This document shows, piece after piece, positions 34,681 through 44,935 of a stretch of 52,978 nucleotides of DNA. The translations under genes were made by a program, and so were the position numbers. Source of the DNA: Gracilibacillus dipsosauri (lineage in GTDB: Bacteria > Bacillota > Bacilli > Bacillales > Amphibacillaceae). Each line of letters opens with the position of its first letter. The first letter of the stretch is position 1. The stretch covers positions 1 through 52,978 of the forward strand of contig NZ_QGTD01000002.1 of the NCBI RefSeq assembly GCF_003176895.1, given 5' to 3'. The notes beneath the pieces were generated by a model. That model was not told the DNA's origin. It saw only the letters and a program-made list of their open reading frames with translations, and made no database searches.

Positions 34681-35088
34681 TTATCTAGTTTTATTTTTTT
34701 TAAACATCTCTAATACTACAGTACTCCACTTAATAGCTTGTGCAGTCGTTTCTTTATTCTCCTCAGCTACTCGGTTCACTGATTTGGAAACATTTTTAAT
34801 CGACTGTGTAAATTCTTTTACACTGTCACCAATGTTCTTTACTCCATCGACAAGGGTATTTAGTCTAGTTGCCTTGTCATTAATATCCTCTGCCAATTTA
34901 TTGGTTTTGTTTAATAAAGCAGTTGTTTCGAGTGTAATACCTTCCATCTGTTTCTCTAGGCCTTCTAAAGTATCTGCAACATTTGCCATCGTCCTTTGTG
35001 TTTCTTTTAAAACTTTTACAAGGTAAACAACAAGAACAGCAAAGGCAATTGCAGCTATAATCGCAGCAAGGTATCCTAGTATTTCCAT
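34681..35088 (-). CDS. ytxG: YtxG-like DUF948 membrane protein
   Basis: A 135-residue DUF948 protein. It has one N-terminal membrane helix (ILGYLAAIIAAIAFAVLVVY), followed by a long amphipathic helix or coiled coil with heptad spacing (VADTLEGLEKQMEGITLETT, VKEFTQSIKNVSKSV). In B. subtilis it belongs to the ytxGHJ stress operon. AGAGGAG precedes the ATG, and ytxH begins 17 bases after its stop. Confidence 0.88.
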   Translation of the reverse strand: MEILGYLAAIIAAIAFAVLVVYLVKVLKETQRTMANVADTLEGLEKQMEGITLETTALLNKTNKLAEDINDKATRLNTLVDGVKNIGDSVKEFTQSIKNVSKSVNRVAEENKETTAQAIKWSTVVLEMFKKNKTR

Positions 35089-35181
35089 AAGCTCACTCCT
35101 CTTTATGTAATTATCGATTAGTTAGAAAGTTTATTATAATTATGGTATACCCGAAGACAAGATTTCTAAACAAAAAAGAAA

Positions 35182-35207
35182 GAAAGAAGCGAAAAAAATC
35201 TTCTTTC
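35182..35207 (-). terminator. Terminator of murC
   Basis: On the minus strand GAAAGAAG and CTTCTTTC pair around ten bases, followed by TTTCTTTTTTG, about 40 bases after the stop. Confidence 0.8.
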
Positions 35208-35249
35208 CTTACTTTATTCTACAAGAATTATTCATTTTCCTGCTTTTTT

Positions 35250-36545
35250 TTAAATGAAAATTCTTTCATAAGCATCTTGATATTTTTGAATATCTCCTGC
35301 CCCCATAAATACTAATACTCCACTAGCATGATTATTGAGTTTTTCTACTTCATCTAATTCCAATACTTTACTATTTGGGATAAGCTCCTTTAAATCTTCA
35401 ATACTTAAATCAGCCTTTGTTTCTCTTGCTGAGCCAAAAATATCGCAAAGATAAATAGCGTCTGCCGCAGATAAAGAATCTCCAAATTCTTTTAAGAATG
35501 TCTTTGTTCTTGAGAACGTATGTGGTTGAAAAATAGCGACAATTTCTTTGTCTGGATATTTTTTTCTTGCTGCTTCGATTGTTGCTTCAATTTCTTTCGG
35601 ATGATGGGCATAATCATCCACCAATACTTGTTTGTTCCATTTTTTTTCTGAAAAGCGCCTTTTAACACCAGTGAAAGACACTATCTCTTTAATTTGTGCT
35701 GGATTCATCTCTTCATAATGACAAATTGCAATCACAGCTAATGCATTTAAAATATTATGTGTACCGAATGTATTAATTTCAAAGGTATCATAAAAAGTAT
35801 TTCGAACATAGACATCAAAAACTGTTCTTTGATTCTCTATTCGAATACTTTTTGCTTGAAAATCATTGTTATCGTTTAAACCATAATATAATACGGGAAC
35901 TTTTGCTTGAATAGATTGAAGATATTCATCATCACCACAAGCGATAATTCCTTTTTTGACGTTTTCTGCCATCTCTTGAAAAGCAGAATAGACATCCTCA
36001 ATATCCTTAAAATAGTCCGGATGGTCAAAATCAATATTTGTCATAATTGCGTAATCTGGCTGATACGCCAAGAAATGGCGTCTATACTCACAAGCTTCAA
36101 AAACAAAATACTTACTTTCAGGTGCTCCCTTACCTGTACCATCACCAATTAAATAAGAGATAGGGAAGGATGCTTCCAATACGTGTGCTAATAAACCTGT
36201 GGTAGAGGTTTTGCCGTGAGCTCCAGTAACTGCAATACTCGTATATTTCCCGAGCCATTCTCCCAAAAATTCATGATAACGATAAAAGGGTAAACCCAGC
36301 CGTTTTGCCTCTTTGATTTCCTCATGATCCTCTTTAAATGCATTACCTGCAATAATAATAAGTCCTTCTTTAATATTTTCTTTTGAAAAAGACAGGATTG
36401 GTATATCTCTTTTTTCTAATTGGTCTTGTGTAAAAATATATTGATCAATATCAGAACCTTGTACTTGCATCCCTGTATCAGATAAAATTTGCGCAAGTGA
36501 ACTCATACCAGTTCCTTTTATACCAACAAAATGGTAAATTCCCAT
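35250..36545 (-). CDS. murC: UDP-N-acetylmuramate--L-alanine ligase
   Basis: Adds the first L-alanine to UDP-MurNAc in cytosolic peptidoglycan precursor synthesis, using ATP. The 431 residues show the N-terminal UDP-binding domain with [17 protein letters not shown], the P-loop [15 protein letters not shown] near residue 110, the Mur signature [10 protein letters not shown], and the C-terminal domain with [16 protein letters not shown] is eight bases before the ATG at 36545; the frame to 36593 runs through that site. It lies between sftA and ytxGH, as in B. subtilis. Confidence 0.96.
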   Translation of the reverse strand: MGIYHFVGIKGTGMSSLAQILSDTGMQVQGSDIDQYIFTQDQLEKRDIPILSFSKENIKEGLIIIAGNAFKEDHEEIKEAKRLGLPFYRYHEFLGEWLGKYTSIAVTGAHGKTSTTGLLAHVLEASFPISYLIGDGTGKGAPESKYFVFEACEYRRHFLAYQPDYAIMTNIDFDHPDYFKDIEDVYSAFQEMAENVKKGIIACGDDEYLQSIQAKVPVLYYGLNDNNDFQAKSIRIENQRTVFDVYVRNTFYDTFEINTFGTHNILNALAVIAICHYEEMNPAQIKEIVSFTGVKRRFSEKKWNKQVLVDDYAHHPKEIEATIEAARKKYPDKEIVAIFQPHTFSRTKTFLKEFGDSLSAADAIYLCDIFGSARETKADLSIEDLKELIPNSKVLELDEVEKLNNHASGVLVFMGAGDIQKYQDAYERIFI

Positions 36546-36913
36546 AAAATGAACCTCCAACATCTGTAATCTCTCGTAAGTTCGGCTGATCATTCAGACA
36601 AACTGACCTTCTTAATTTTTCCCTTCTTCCTTCAATGGCGAAGAGAATTCTCTTCTTGTTATTTGACTGCGAAACCTAGAATGGCTTTTCGAAAACGCCC
36701 AGTCGAATAAATGGATTAATTTTTTGTTATCTTATTATTTATGAAATCCTTACGTATAAATTCATTAAATAGTAAGGGCATCGTTATGTTTCATTTGTCT
36801 GTTGTCATATTATATACAATTTGCCTAGCTGACGTTCATCTAGACTAAAAATCCAATAGATCTATCATAAAACAATCCCATCTATTCGACAAGTCTTTCC
36901 TTATTCAATGCAT
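36546..36913. other. Gap between murC and sftA
   Basis: The 368 bases hold the murC ribosome-binding site and a perfect 16-bp palindrome with no loop, GAAGAGAATTCTCTTC, at 36640-36655. No gene, clear promoter or terminator for sftA is recognised. Confidence 0.4.
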
Positions 36914-39046
36914 CTATTGCTCAAAGATTTCACTTTTACTCACTAACACTTCTCGGGGCTTACTACCATTTTGTCCAGAAATTATGCCGTCCTGTTCTAG
37001 CGAGTCAATCAAACGTGCCGCTCTGTTGTAACCAATTTTAAAACGCCGTTGAAGTAATGAAGCACTAGCGCCATTATGATCCAAAACAAATTCTATCGCT
37101 TCCGAATACAATTCATCACGCTCCTCAGATGAATCAATTTGTTGAATCAATTGCTCCTGTTCGAATAGATAATTAGGTGATGCCATTTGTTTAACATAGT
37201 GAGTAATTCTTTCAATTTCCTCGTCAGATACGAAAGCGCCTTGTATTCTCCTTGTTTCACCAGAGCCATTTTCAATAAATAACATGTCCCCTTTTCCAAG
37301 TAGCTTCTCGGCTCCAGCTACATCTAGAATCGTTCTCGAATCAACTTGTGATGAAACACTAAAAGCTATTCTCGTCGGTATATTGGCTTTAATCAAACCA
37401 GTGATGACATCCACCGAAGGTCTTTGAGTAGCGATTAATAAATGTATTCCACACGCTCTAGCTTTTTGCGCAATTCGACAAATAGCATCTTCTACATCCT
37501 GAGGTGATGTCATCATTAGATCAGCAAGCTCATCTATTACAATGACAATATAAGGTAATTTTTCAGTGGTGCGATTTTGCTGGACCATTTTTTCATTATA
37601 TCGTGTTAAATCCCGTACCCGTTCTTCGACAAACAATTGATACCGGTTCTCCATCTCACTAACAGCCCATTTAAGCGAGGAAGTTGCCGCTTTTACATCA
37701 GTAATTACTGGTGCTACTAAATGGGGAATCTCATTATATGGTGTCAGCTCTACCATTTTCGGATCTATTAATAAAAATTTCACTTCTTCATGATTCGCCT
37801 TGTAAAGCATACTAATTAATATCGTGTTAATACAAACACTTTTTCCTGAACCCGTAGCCCCTGCAATCAGGCCGTGTGGCATTTTCTGCAAATCTGTTAC
37901 TACCGCATTCCCCTCGATATCAGCCCCTAGTGCAACCGTAAGTGGAGAGGGTTGATCCTGAAATTCTTTCGATTCTAGCATGCGTTGTAGGAATACTGGT
38001 TCAGACTTTGCATTAGGCACCTCAATTCCGATGGTATTTTTACCTGGAATGGGAGCTTCCATTCGAATATCCTTTGCTGCAAGATTTAATTTGATGTCAT
38101 CCGATAAATTCTTTATTTTACTTACCTTCACGCCAGGCTCTGGTTGAATTTCAAATCTCGTAACAGAAGGTCCTTGTGTAGCACCTACTACCTTCGCCTT
38201 GATATGAAAATACCGTAATGTTGTTTGTAAAATTTCCGCCTGCTTCCTCACCCATTCCTCATGATTCACCTCTTCATGATCAGAAGCATCATTCAGTAAA
38301 TGTAATGGTACCTTTTTCACGATATTATTTGACATCTGATTTGGTCTATTCGGCATATTCCTCTGTCTATCGGCTAACACCTTTTTATCTCTCGGTGTCA
38401 TCATGACATTGATTGGCTTTTTCGAAAATGACCTTTCCTTGTTTAATTTCTGGTGTGATAAGGGTTGTGCTTCGATCGTTCTTTCAGGCTGATGATTAGA
38501 TAAATGAGTTTCTCTTTCATCGAATGACCTACTAACAGATTCATCTTGTTTGTTTTCGTTCGGCATCTCATCTGTTCCAAGGGCTCGATGAGTATTCTCT
38601 AAAACCTTCTCTGTCTGTAGCTCTTGTATAGCCTTAGTATGTACTTCTTGAGCAGGTGCATTGGCTTTAGGCTCCTCCTTTCCCATTTCCTTTGGCACAT
38701 CTCTTCTATCTATCGTGCTTGGCTCCGTTTGCTTATAACCACGGAAGCCATGGACTGGAGAAGGAACATCACTTGCTTTAAATGGCTGTGTTCTCTCTTG
38801 AAACGGTTTATCTCTTTCCTCGTTATGCTCTTTTGTTTTTTGTACCTTTTTTGTATTTGGTTCTATAGCCTTCGGTTGATTATGCTTATTTTTAGGATAT
38901 TGATAAGATATTTTTGATTCTATTGTTTTATGTCCAAAGCTTCTTATCTGTCGATGATCGGTATTTTTTTCGGTTTTCTCTAATTCCTCATCGAACAAAT
39001 TATTCCACTTATTCTTAAATTCCTTCCACATCGTACGTTCACTCAC
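36914..39046 (-). CDS. sftA: Soluble DNA translocase SftA (FtsK/SpoIIIE family)
   Basis: A cytosolic hexameric DNA pump that clears trapped chromosome from the closing septum before SpoIIIE acts. The 710 residues have no membrane helices, which separates it from SpoIIIE. The first ~230 residues are charged and low in complexity (septum-targeting region). The motor follows with Walker [15 protein letters not shown] near residue 395, Walker [14 protein letters not shown] and [12 protein letters not shown], and a C-terminal winged-helix gamma domain ([20 protein letters not shown]). The GTG at 39046 is too close to GAGG and the ATG at 39031 is far, so the start is uncertain by five residues. Confidence 0.93.
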   Translation of the reverse strand: MSERTMWKEFKNKWNNLFDEELEKTEKNTDHRQIRSFGHKTIESKISYQYPKNKHNQPKAIEPNTKKVQKTKEHNEERDKPFQERTQPFKASDVPSPVHGFRGYKQTEPSTIDRRDVPKEMGKEEPKANAPAQEVHTKAIQELQTEKVLENTHRALGTDEMPNENKQDESVSRSFDERETHLSNHQPERTIEAQPLSHQKLNKERSFSKKPINVMMTPRDKKVLADRQRNMPNRPNQMSNNIVKKVPLHLLNDASDHEEVNHEEWVRKQAEILQTTLRYFHIKAKVVGATQGPSVTRFEIQPEPGVKVSKIKNLSDDIKLNLAAKDIRMEAPIPGKNTIGIEVPNAKSEPVFLQRMLESKEFQDQPSPLTVALGADIEGNAVVTDLQKMPHGLIAGATGSGKSVCINTILISMLYKANHEEVKFLLIDPKMVELTPYNEIPHLVAPVITDVKAATSSLKWAVSEMENRYQLFVEERVRDLTRYNEKMVQQNRTTEKLPYIVIVIDELADLMMTSPQDVEDAICRIAQKARACGIHLLIATQRPSVDVITGLIKANIPTRIAFSVSSQVDSRTILDVAGAEKLLGKGDMLFIENGSGETRRIQGAFVSDEEIERITHYVKQMASPNYLFEQEQLIQQIDSSEERDELYSEAIEFVLDHNGASASLLQRRFKIGYNRAARLIDSLEQDGIISGQNGSKPREVLVSKSEIFEQ

Positions 39047-39208
39047 TTCCTCAAATTGGTACGATAAGTTTCCATCCTAACTATTTTAGCATGAATCATT
39101 GTTAATGAATAGCAGCTGATGAAACTTAACTTTTCAAAAGATTGAAAAATTCTAAAATCCTCCATAACTTCAAGAATTTTTCTCCATAAATTATAAGGAA
39201 AAAGAAAA

Positions 39209-39228
39209 CCTTTGTTCATGGACAAAGG
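39209..39228 (-). terminator. Terminator of ytpR
   Basis: CCTTTGT and ACAAAGG pair around six bases; TTTTCTTTTT follows on the minus strand. It abuts the ytpR stop codon. Confidence 0.88.
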
Positions 39229-39229
39229 C

Positions 39230-39832
39230 TTATAGCTGAAATTCTTCTCCTATTTTCATGTTTTCATTTAATACGTAGATTCCTTTTTCTTTTGGAGCGT
39301 TAGGAATGCCCAATTCTTTCTGAGAACAGATCATACCAAATGAATCTATTCCTCTAAGATTTGACTCCTTAATTTCCATACCGCTAGGCATAATCGCCCC
39401 AACCTTTGCTACGACTACTTTTTGTCCTTCCTGCACGTTGGGGGCACCACATACGATTTGTAGTGTTTCCGTACCAACATCTACTTTACATACCTTTAGT
39501 TTATCGGCATTTTCATGTAGTGCAGTCGATTGAACATGCCCCACCACAAATTTAGGGGAAAGATCAAGCTCTAAATCATCCTCCACTCCATTTTGTTGAA
39601 ATGCATGTTTTATTTCACTTAAAAGAGATTCAGTTACTTTTAATTTTCCTTGTTCCAAAGAAGCAAAATAAGTGGATGCTTGGAAAATATTATAGCCAAT
39701 AATTTGATTAGTTTCTCTATCCATTATTTTCACAATGTCTTGTTTTCTTTCAAAATCAATTTTGTCATTGGTTGATTTAATCGGAAAAAGTAACACATCT
39801 CCAATACCTTGTTTATTATAAAAAGCATACAT
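39230..39832 (-). CDS. ytpR: YtpR-like tRNA-binding domain protein
   Basis: A 200-residue protein with an N-terminal DUF4479-type domain (residues 1-90) and a C-terminal OB-fold tRNA-binding domain of the EMAP II/PheT N-terminal type. The latter has VVGHVQSTALHENADKLKVC, IVCGAPNVQEGQKVVVAKVG and MICSQKELGI. Such domains bind tRNA or act as trans-editing cofactors, but the physiological role is not known. It lies 21 bases after ytpQ on the same strand and ends at a terminator, so ytpQ-ytpR is a likely unit. Confidence 0.9.
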   Translation of the reverse strand: MYAFYNKQGIGDVLLFPIKSTNDKIDFERKQDIVKIMDRETNQIIGYNIFQASTYFASLEQGKLKVTESLLSEIKHAFQQNGVEDDLELDLSPKFVVGHVQSTALHENADKLKVCKVDVGTETLQIVCGAPNVQEGQKVVVAKVGAIMPSGMEIKESNLRGIDSFGMICSQKELGIPNAPKEKGIYVLNENMKIGEEFQL

Positions 39833-39853
39833 TTCTTCGTTCTTCCCTTCGGT

Positions 39854-40657
39854 TTATTTTTTTGGTTTGTTTTTTGCCAGAATAAATATAGGTTCTAAAT
39901 GCTTGTTGTCATAAACGAATGGCAATGAAGTAATAGGAACTCGTCCTTCAGCAAAGAATTTCATATTCATCTGTGCGATAATATCATAACCGGTTTCGTT
40001 TTGGATATCTGCAACAATCAGTACATCCTGATGAGGAACGGCGACAACTAATTCCCCAAGTGCGTTAGCTTTCATTTCCTCCAAGTAGGATTCATTTAAT
40101 ATACGGCTGGCATCATAGCCATCTTGAGTTGCAATAAAGTAATAATCATTTCCAGCAACTGTGTCTTTTTTACTATCTATGTCTAAAGATCGTAGATTAA
40201 ATATCGATATCTCTCTTAACCTTTCCTTCGTCCAGCCTTGTTCCTCTAACATTTTTTCATCAATTAGTTGGTAGGTTGTTCCAAGATCAAGGGCATAATA
40301 AATATTCGTTTCCGCAGTATGTTCGGAATAAACTAACTTGATACCCGCCTTTGTCTTCTTTGGAAATGAAGTTGCACGAATTACTGGAAAGATATTCTTT
40401 TCCTTTCCATCTAACTCATGCTCTTCATGCATCATTTTTAAAGATTCCGATACATGAAACTGAAGCTCGTCTAATGCTTTGTTTCCTCTTTGTTCATATT
40501 TTGTAATCACATTGGGAATTTGGATCGAAACACCTTGCTTCGTGTCCTTCCACTCTACTCGATAAATATCTTTATCTCTTAAAAAGGATACACGCCATGC
40601 TTCATTTATAAAAAGCTCGTCTAATTTTTTTTTCATTTTTAATGTAGTCATCTTCAT
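39854..40657 (-). CDS. ytpQ: YtpQ-like DUF1444 protein
   Basis: A 267-residue cytosolic protein of the DUF1444 family, widely kept in Bacillales but without a known activity. It has no membrane segment. Recognisable stretches are FPVIRATSFPKK, ALDLGTTYQLI and the C-terminal DVLIVADIQNETGYDIIAQM. The frame opens at 40699, but GGAGG lies nine bases before the ATG at 40657, so that start is used. It is followed by ytpR after 21 bases. Confidence 0.85.
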   Translation of the reverse strand: MKMTTLKMKKKLDELFINEAWRVSFLRDKDIYRVEWKDTKQGVSIQIPNVITKYEQRGNKALDELQFHVSESLKMMHEEHELDGKEKNIFPVIRATSFPKKTKAGIKLVYSEHTAETNIYYALDLGTTYQLIDEKMLEEQGWTKERLREISIFNLRSLDIDSKKDTVAGNDYYFIATQDGYDASRILNESYLEEMKANALGELVVAVPHQDVLIVADIQNETGYDIIAQMNMKFFAEGRVPITSLPFVYDNKHLEPIFILAKNKPKK

Positions 40658-40808
40658 TTTTAGCATCCTCCTTCTAGGAAGAAAACAACCAATCTTCATT
40701 TTAGCATGTAGAACTTCATGGAATCAAGAAAATGAGCGAATGATTGATCTGCTTAAGATTCTAGCAAGTACACCACTGCTAATTTCCGTTAAGATTTCAT
40801 TAGACATA

Positions 40809-40839
40809 AAAAGAGCCTATCTTTATGATAAGCCCTTTT
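40809..40839 (-). terminator. Terminator after ytpP
   Basis: On the minus strand AAAAGGGCTTATC pairs imperfectly with GATAGGCTCTTTT and ends in a T-run, ten bases after the ytpP stop. Confidence 0.75.
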
Positions 40840-40849
40840 CATCGATTAA

Positions 40850-41164
40850 TTAAAATAAATCTGTTAAAAAAGTTTCAATTTCTTCCTGTGTTTTGCGATC
40901 TTTACTTACGAACCGATCAACTTCTTGACCTTTGTCGAATGCTAAAAAGCTTGGAATGCCGAATATATCATATTCTGCACAAATATCGATAAATTGATCT
41001 CGATCAACGGAAACAAATTGATACGTATTAAATTTTTCTTCTATTTCCGGTAAGACTGGTTCGATGATACGACAATCTGGGCACCAACCAGCTGTAAATA
41101 GAAAGATGACTCTTTCCCCTTGGATCAATTCGTTAAATTGTTGTTCTGATTGTAATGGCTGCAA
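40850..41164 (-). CDS. ytpP: Thioredoxin-like protein YtpP
   Basis: A 104-residue single thioredoxin fold with active site Trp27-Cys28-Pro-Asp-Cys31 (TAGWCPDCRII), the cis-proline region FGIPSFLAF, and an extended C-terminal helix. YtpP relatives are small cytosolic thiol reductases, separate from the main TrxA. The frame opens at a TTG at 41179 that is part of the ribosome-binding site; GGAGG is eight bases before a TTG at 41164, which matches the family N-terminus. The upstream membrane-protein gene ends 15 bases before this start, so both share a transcript. Confidence 0.9.
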   Translation of the reverse strand: MQPLQSEQQFNELIQGERVIFLFTAGWCPDCRIIEPVLPEIEEKFNTYQFVSVDRDQFIDICAEYDIFGIPSFLAFDKGQEVDRFVSKDRKTQEEIETFLTDLF

Positions 41165-41179
41165 TGTATAAACCTCCAA

Positions 41180-41704
41180 TTATTGATGATTTTCATAGGC
41201 AATGGAATTAGCGATAAGCATCATTTGTTTAGCATCCTCCGCTAACCGACCCTTCTCACTAATTGTAGTAATTTTGACACCACCTACTCCAATCTGGAGC
41301 TGTAGCATCTCTTCTTCATCCTCTAAAATATGAATATAACCGAAACGATCCTTTTTTTCAAACGATTCGAGCACTGTATAATCGCTTTCCTTCGCAGCCT
41401 CATAATTTAAACGGCTCATTCTATCCTCTAAGGCATTGTAAAACAAAATGTACGTTTGATCATCCCTAATTAAAATAAGGTTATTTTTCGTTTGTTTTTC
41501 AATGTCATATTCTTCCGGTAAATAAAAGGAAAAACGATCTGTTTCCTCATTGGGCTCAACAGTTGTATTATCAAAATTCTCTTCCGCTACCTTAATTGCC
41601 TCTGATAAGACTTCCTCTGTTGGCTCTATGCTCAAGATACTAATTGCTACGACACAAACTAGTAATACACAAATTACTGCCAATCCTGGCGCATTTACCT
41701 TCAT
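41180..41704 (-). CDS. Single-pass membrane protein of unknown function
   Basis: A 174-residue protein with one N-terminal hydrophobic helix (PGLAVICVLLVCVVAISIL) after a short basic start, then an acidic, probably extracellular, soluble domain without cysteines. No family is recognised with confidence. The ATG at 41704 has AGGAGG six bases upstream; the frame to 41722 includes that site. It precedes ytpP with minimal spacing and follows the DUF84 gene after about 80 bases, in a row of minus-strand genes. Confidence 0.75.
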   Translation of the reverse strand: MKVNAPGLAVICVLLVCVVAISILSIEPTEEVLSEAIKVAEENFDNTTVEPNEETDRFSFYLPEEYDIEKQTKNNLILIRDDQTYILFYNALEDRMSRLNYEAAKESDYTVLESFEKKDRFGYIHILEDEEEMLQLQIGVGGVKITTISEKGRLAEDAKQMMLIANSIAYENHQ

Positions 41705-41784
41705 AGAGATCCTCCTGATCATATAGTCCTATATTCCCCATTATAATCATACTTTTTTTTCTTTATCTAAACAAGAGGAATTTT

Positions 41785-42294
41785 TTAATTCTTTTTTCCT
41801 ATATGCGATGATTGATACTGTCCTTTCAAAAGTAAGGATACATGTACAAACATCTCTTCTCTTGATACCTCTCCATTTGTAAACACACCGATTGCACCTA
41901 AATGATGACGAATATCTTCTTCGTGTGTTAGATTAGCCATTATTTCACTTAACTCCAAACCCTTTACTAATTTTTGTTCTATTATTTCCGGTAAGGGTAT
42001 TTTAGCCCCACTGGCTATAAATAATTCATCTGATGGTGTTACTAATGCACCCCAATTGCAAAGAAAAAGCTGGTTGTTAAGATAAGTAACGCCACCTTCT
42101 AATCCGATCCCAAATGATGTATCATTCCGACACGCTCTTGCTCGATTAATCGCCCCTTCTAATGTTTCTTCCTCGCTCCTAGGCTGTCCACTAACCTGTG
42201 AGGAAACCTCTTTACTTTCCACGCTAGCTTCTGTAAAAACTCGTTTTACTGCATTTACTTTTGCTTTATTAAAAGAACCAACAATCATGTTCAT
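41785..42294 (-). CDS. DUF84-family phosphatase (YjjX-like NTPase)
   Basis: A 169-residue DUF84 protein of the same fold as inosine/xanthosine triphosphatases such as E. coli YjjX, which hydrolyse damaged purine nucleotides. Signature stretches are VGSFNKAKVNAV at the N-terminus, SGQPRSEEETLEGAINRARA, and GIGLEGGV. The exact substrate is inferred from the fold only. It starts five bases after the ytoP stop, with AAGGAAG within the ytoP end as ribosome-binding site, so it is co-transcribed with ytoP. Confidence 0.85.
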   Translation of the reverse strand: MNMIVGSFNKAKVNAVKRVFTEASVESKEVSSQVSGQPRSEEETLEGAINRARACRNDTSFGIGLEGGVTYLNNQLFLCNWGALVTPSDELFIASGAKIPLPEIIEQKLVKGLELSEIMANLTHEEDIRHHLGAIGVFTNGEVSREEMFVHVSLLLKGQYQSSHIGKKN

Positions 42295-42299
42295 TTTTT

Positions 42300-43364
42300 T
42301 TAATACTTCCTTATTTGGTCTACTGTATTTTGGTTTGTTGTTTTAACGAGATGAACGAGTAATTCTTTCGCTGCTTGATAATCATCTACGTGAATGATGG
42401 AAGCATGTGTATGAATATAGCGTGAACAAATGCCAATAACAGCGGATGGTACACCTTGATTAGACAAATGTACCGCACCAGCATCTGTCCCACCTTGTGA
42501 TACAAAATACTGATATGGAATGTTATGTGATTCTGCAGTATCTAAAACAAACTCACGAATTCCTTTATGTGTAATCATGGAACGATCGAAGATTCTAAGT
42601 AAAGCCCCCTTTCCTAGCTGACCAAATTCTTTTTTATCACCTGACATATCATTTGCAGGCGATGCATCTAGTGCATAAAAAATATCTGGTTCGATCATAT
42701 TCGCTGCTACTTTTGCACCTCTTAGTCCTACCTCTTCTTGGACAGTTGCTCCCGAATAAAGCTGATTTGGTAAACTTTCTCCCTTTAATTCCTTTAATAG
42801 CTCAATCGCTAAACCACAGCCATAGCGATTATCCCAAGCCTTGGCTAATATTTTTTTACGATTAGCCATCGGGGTAAAAGAAGATACAGGTATGATCGAT
42901 TGTCCTGGTTTAATTCCCATTTTTTTAGCATCTTCTTTGTCATCTGCTCCGACATCAATTAACATGTTTTTCTGTTCCATCGGTTTTTTTCTTTCTTCTG
43001 CTGTGAGGAGATGTGGTGGAATCGATCCAACTACCCCAACTACTTTATCATGCTCTGTCATAATTTCTACTCTTTGAGATAATAAAACCTGGGACCACCA
43101 CCCACCAAGTGGTTGAAATCTAATCATCCCATTTTCGGTTATTTGTGTCACCATAAAGGCTACTTCATCCATATGACCTGCAACCATAACCTTAGGTCCC
43201 TTACCATGCTTCAGACCAAATATACCGCCCAATTTATCTTGGATAATTTCATCCGCATATTTTTCAAGCTCTTTGCGCATAAAATCACGCACTTGGTGTT
43301 CATTACCCGATGCTCCAGGTAACTCTGTTAATTCACGAAATAATTGTATTGTTTCTTGATTCAC
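42300..43364 (-). CDS. ytoP: M42-family glutamyl aminopeptidase (YtoP)
   Basis: A di-metal cytosolic aminopeptidase of the tetrahedral M42 class (PepA/YsdC/YtoP). The 354 residues keep the metal ligands in [24 protein letters not shown], and [11 protein letters not shown] (catalytic Glu pair), as well as [10 protein letters not shown] and THKGIREFV. The start is a GTG at 43364, nine bases after GAGGG; a TTG two codons earlier is too close. It leads a minus-strand series with the DUF84 gene. Confidence 0.92.
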   Translation of the reverse strand: MNQETIQLFRELTELPGASGNEHQVRDFMRKELEKYADEIIQDKLGGIFGLKHGKGPKVMVAGHMDEVAFMVTQITENGMIRFQPLGGWWSQVLLSQRVEIMTEHDKVVGVVGSIPPHLLTAEERKKPMEQKNMLIDVGADDKEDAKKMGIKPGQSIIPVSSFTPMANRKKILAKAWDNRYGCGLAIELLKELKGESLPNQLYSGATVQEEVGLRGAKVAANMIEPDIFYALDASPANDMSGDKKEFGQLGKGALLRIFDRSMITHKGIREFVLDTAESHNIPYQYFVSQGGTDAGAVHLSNQGVPSAVIGICSRYIHTHASIIHVDDYQAAKELLVHLVKTTNQNTVDQIRKY

Positions 43365-43504
43365 AAACAAGCACCCTCTTTTATCATTTTCTTAACTATA
43401 ACACTTTTTTTATTTTCATTAAAATACTTGCATTTTTTTAATATTTCTATTTACACTAAAGGAAAGTGCAAACATCTATCATTGTCATAATGTAGGAGGA
43501 TACT

Positions 43505-43810
43505 GTGAAAACAAATAAATGGATACTGGCAGTTGTAGTTGGGTTTATACTAGGTTATACCATTCAGAAGAAAACTAATCAGTGGATTAAGCCAGAAAAT
43601 GCTCTTAAAATGGCCAAACAAAAATTTCAGCAACAATATGATGTAAGTGGTTCGTGGATTTATATGAAACCTGAGCAATATCAAATCCATGGGCTAACCT
43701 ATGATGTATACCATGGTGGAATTACCAAGCATGTAGACGGGCAACATATTTCTTTAGAGTTTTTTGTCGATGCTAAAACAGGATCAGTTATTCAAACAAA
43801 AACAGAGTGA
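43505..43810 (+). CDS. ytzB: PepSY-domain membrane protein YtzB
   Basis: A 101-residue protein with an N-terminal signal-anchor (WILAVVVGFILGYTI) and one PepSY-like domain (residues 30-101), with EFFVDAKTGSVIQT at the end. PepSY domains are thought to inhibit peptidases outside the cell; the specific partner is unknown. The start is a GTG with TAGGAGG seven bases upstream. It is divergent from ytoP and convergent with trmB, sharing the downstream hairpin. Confidence 0.85.
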   Translation: MKTNKWILAVVVGFILGYTIQKKTNQWIKPENALKMAKQKFQQQYDVSGSWIYMKPEQYQIHGLTYDVYHGGITKHVDGQHISLEFFVDAKTGSVIQTKTE

Positions 43811-43867
43811 GTATATTCGACCACACGGACATCTCCTAGGTGCGAAGAGCGCAGTTAGATCAAAAAA

Positions 43868-43893
43868 AAGAGCTAAGTCTAAGCTTAGCTCTT
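43868..43893. terminator. Bidirectional terminator of ytzB and trmB
   Basis: AAGAGCTAAG and CTTAGCTCTT pair perfectly around six bases, flanked by eight A and seven T residues, so it can work in both directions. Confidence 0.93.
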
Positions 43894-43920
43894 TTTTTAT
43901 TTAAAGTAATGTACGGACAT

Positions 43921-44562
43921 CTAGCTCTTAAGTTTAGCGACACAACGATAAATCGGTAGTCCTTTTGCTGAAAATTTCTCTTCATACTCTGTTTTTATAT
44001 TATTTGGATCATCTTCTGCATGAAGATCTAACGTAACATCCTCTAACACAAAGCCGAATTTTGAAAAGCTAGTTAGTGAATATTCAAACAACCCTCTGTT
44101 GTCTGTTTTTAATATAATCTGGCCACTTTTTTTCATAATAGCTTTATATTGTTCTAAAAAAGCTGGAAACGTTAATCGACGTTTTTCATGACGATTTTTC
44201 GGCCAAGGATCAGAGAAATTCAAATATAGTGTGTCAATCTCGCCTTCTGCAAACAACTCGGATAAGTTTTCAGCATTTTCATTTAATAAACGAACATTAT
44301 GAATATCAGTTTCTTTTACCTTTTCAACAGCAGACACAATAATACTTTTGACTACTTCTAATCCGATAAAATTAATTTCCGGATATTGTTTTGCCATTCC
44401 TACAATAAATTGACCTTTTCCTGTACCTATTTCTAAATGAATAGGCTTCTCACTTTCAAATAAACTTTTCCAGTTTCCTTTGAATTGTTTTGGTTCAGGC
44501 TCGATGATATCTTTATTCTTGTTCAAATATTCATCCGCCCAAGGCTTATGTCTTGCTCTCAT
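43921..44562 (-). CDS. trmB: tRNA (guanine-N7)-methyltransferase
   Basis: Methylates G46 of tRNA with SAM. The 213 residues show the N-terminal MRARHKPWADEYL, SAM motif I EIGTGKGQFIVGMA, the acidic loop after NFIGLEV, and the TrmB-specific NFSDPWPKNRHEKRRL that binds the substrate. AAAGGAG precedes the ATG. Terminator downstream; divergent from ytzH. Confidence 0.96.
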   Translation of the reverse strand: MRARHKPWADEYLNKNKDIIEPEPKQFKGNWKSLFESEKPIHLEIGTGKGQFIVGMAKQYPEINFIGLEVVKSIIVSAVEKVKETDIHNVRLLNENAENLSELFAEGEIDTLYLNFSDPWPKNRHEKRRLTFPAFLEQYKAIMKKSGQIILKTDNRGLFEYSLTSFSKFGFVLEDVTLDLHAEDDPNNIKTEYEEKFSAKGLPIYRCVAKLKS

Positions 44563-44650
44563 TTAAGTGTTCTCCTTTAAAAAAAAGCTATTCTATCGAT
44601 AGAATAAATCCATAACTTTTGTATAAGCTAAGGATAAAGGTGGGATATTT

Positions 44651-44935
44651 ATGACGTTAAATACACAACATCAATTGGATTTATTGCATGATTTATTAAG
44701 CCTACATGCCGAAGAAGGCTGTGGTAGTTCTTCCGAATGTGAGCAAATCGCTCGATTAGTGGAATCACTCCAGCAAAAAACAGACCTACCACATTCTAAA
44801 CTAATGGAAAACTTCACCGGTATTTATCAATACGGTACAGATGGTGCCAATTCAGAAGATTTAGATCAGCACATCATAAACAATCAAACATCTATTCAGG
44901 GATGGTTAGAAACGATTAAAGATTCCAATTATTAA
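44651..44935 (+). CDS. ytzH: YtzH-like protein
   Basis: A 94-residue soluble, mostly helical protein of the YtzH family, of unknown function. The region LLSLHAEEGCGSSSECEQI contains two conserved-looking cysteines close together. AAGGTGGGA precedes the ATG. Its 3' end overlaps the end of the convergent ytmP gene by 20 bases, the same arrangement of neighbours as in B. subtilis. Confidence 0.85.
   Translation: MTLNTQHQLDLLHDLLSLHAEEGCGSSSECEQIARLVESLQQKTDLPHSKLMENFTGIYQYGTDGANSEDLDQHIINNQTSIQGWLETIKDSNY

Noticed and set aside
36640-36655. GAAGAGAATTCTCTTC palindrome as a regulatory site
   Set aside because: A loop-free 16-bp palindrome with no promoter or partner copy nearby; not enough to claim an operator.
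39043-39225. 60-codon ORF between sftA and ytpR, minus strand
   Set aside because: It overlaps the ytpR terminator and the sftA start and lacks any recognisable protein feature.
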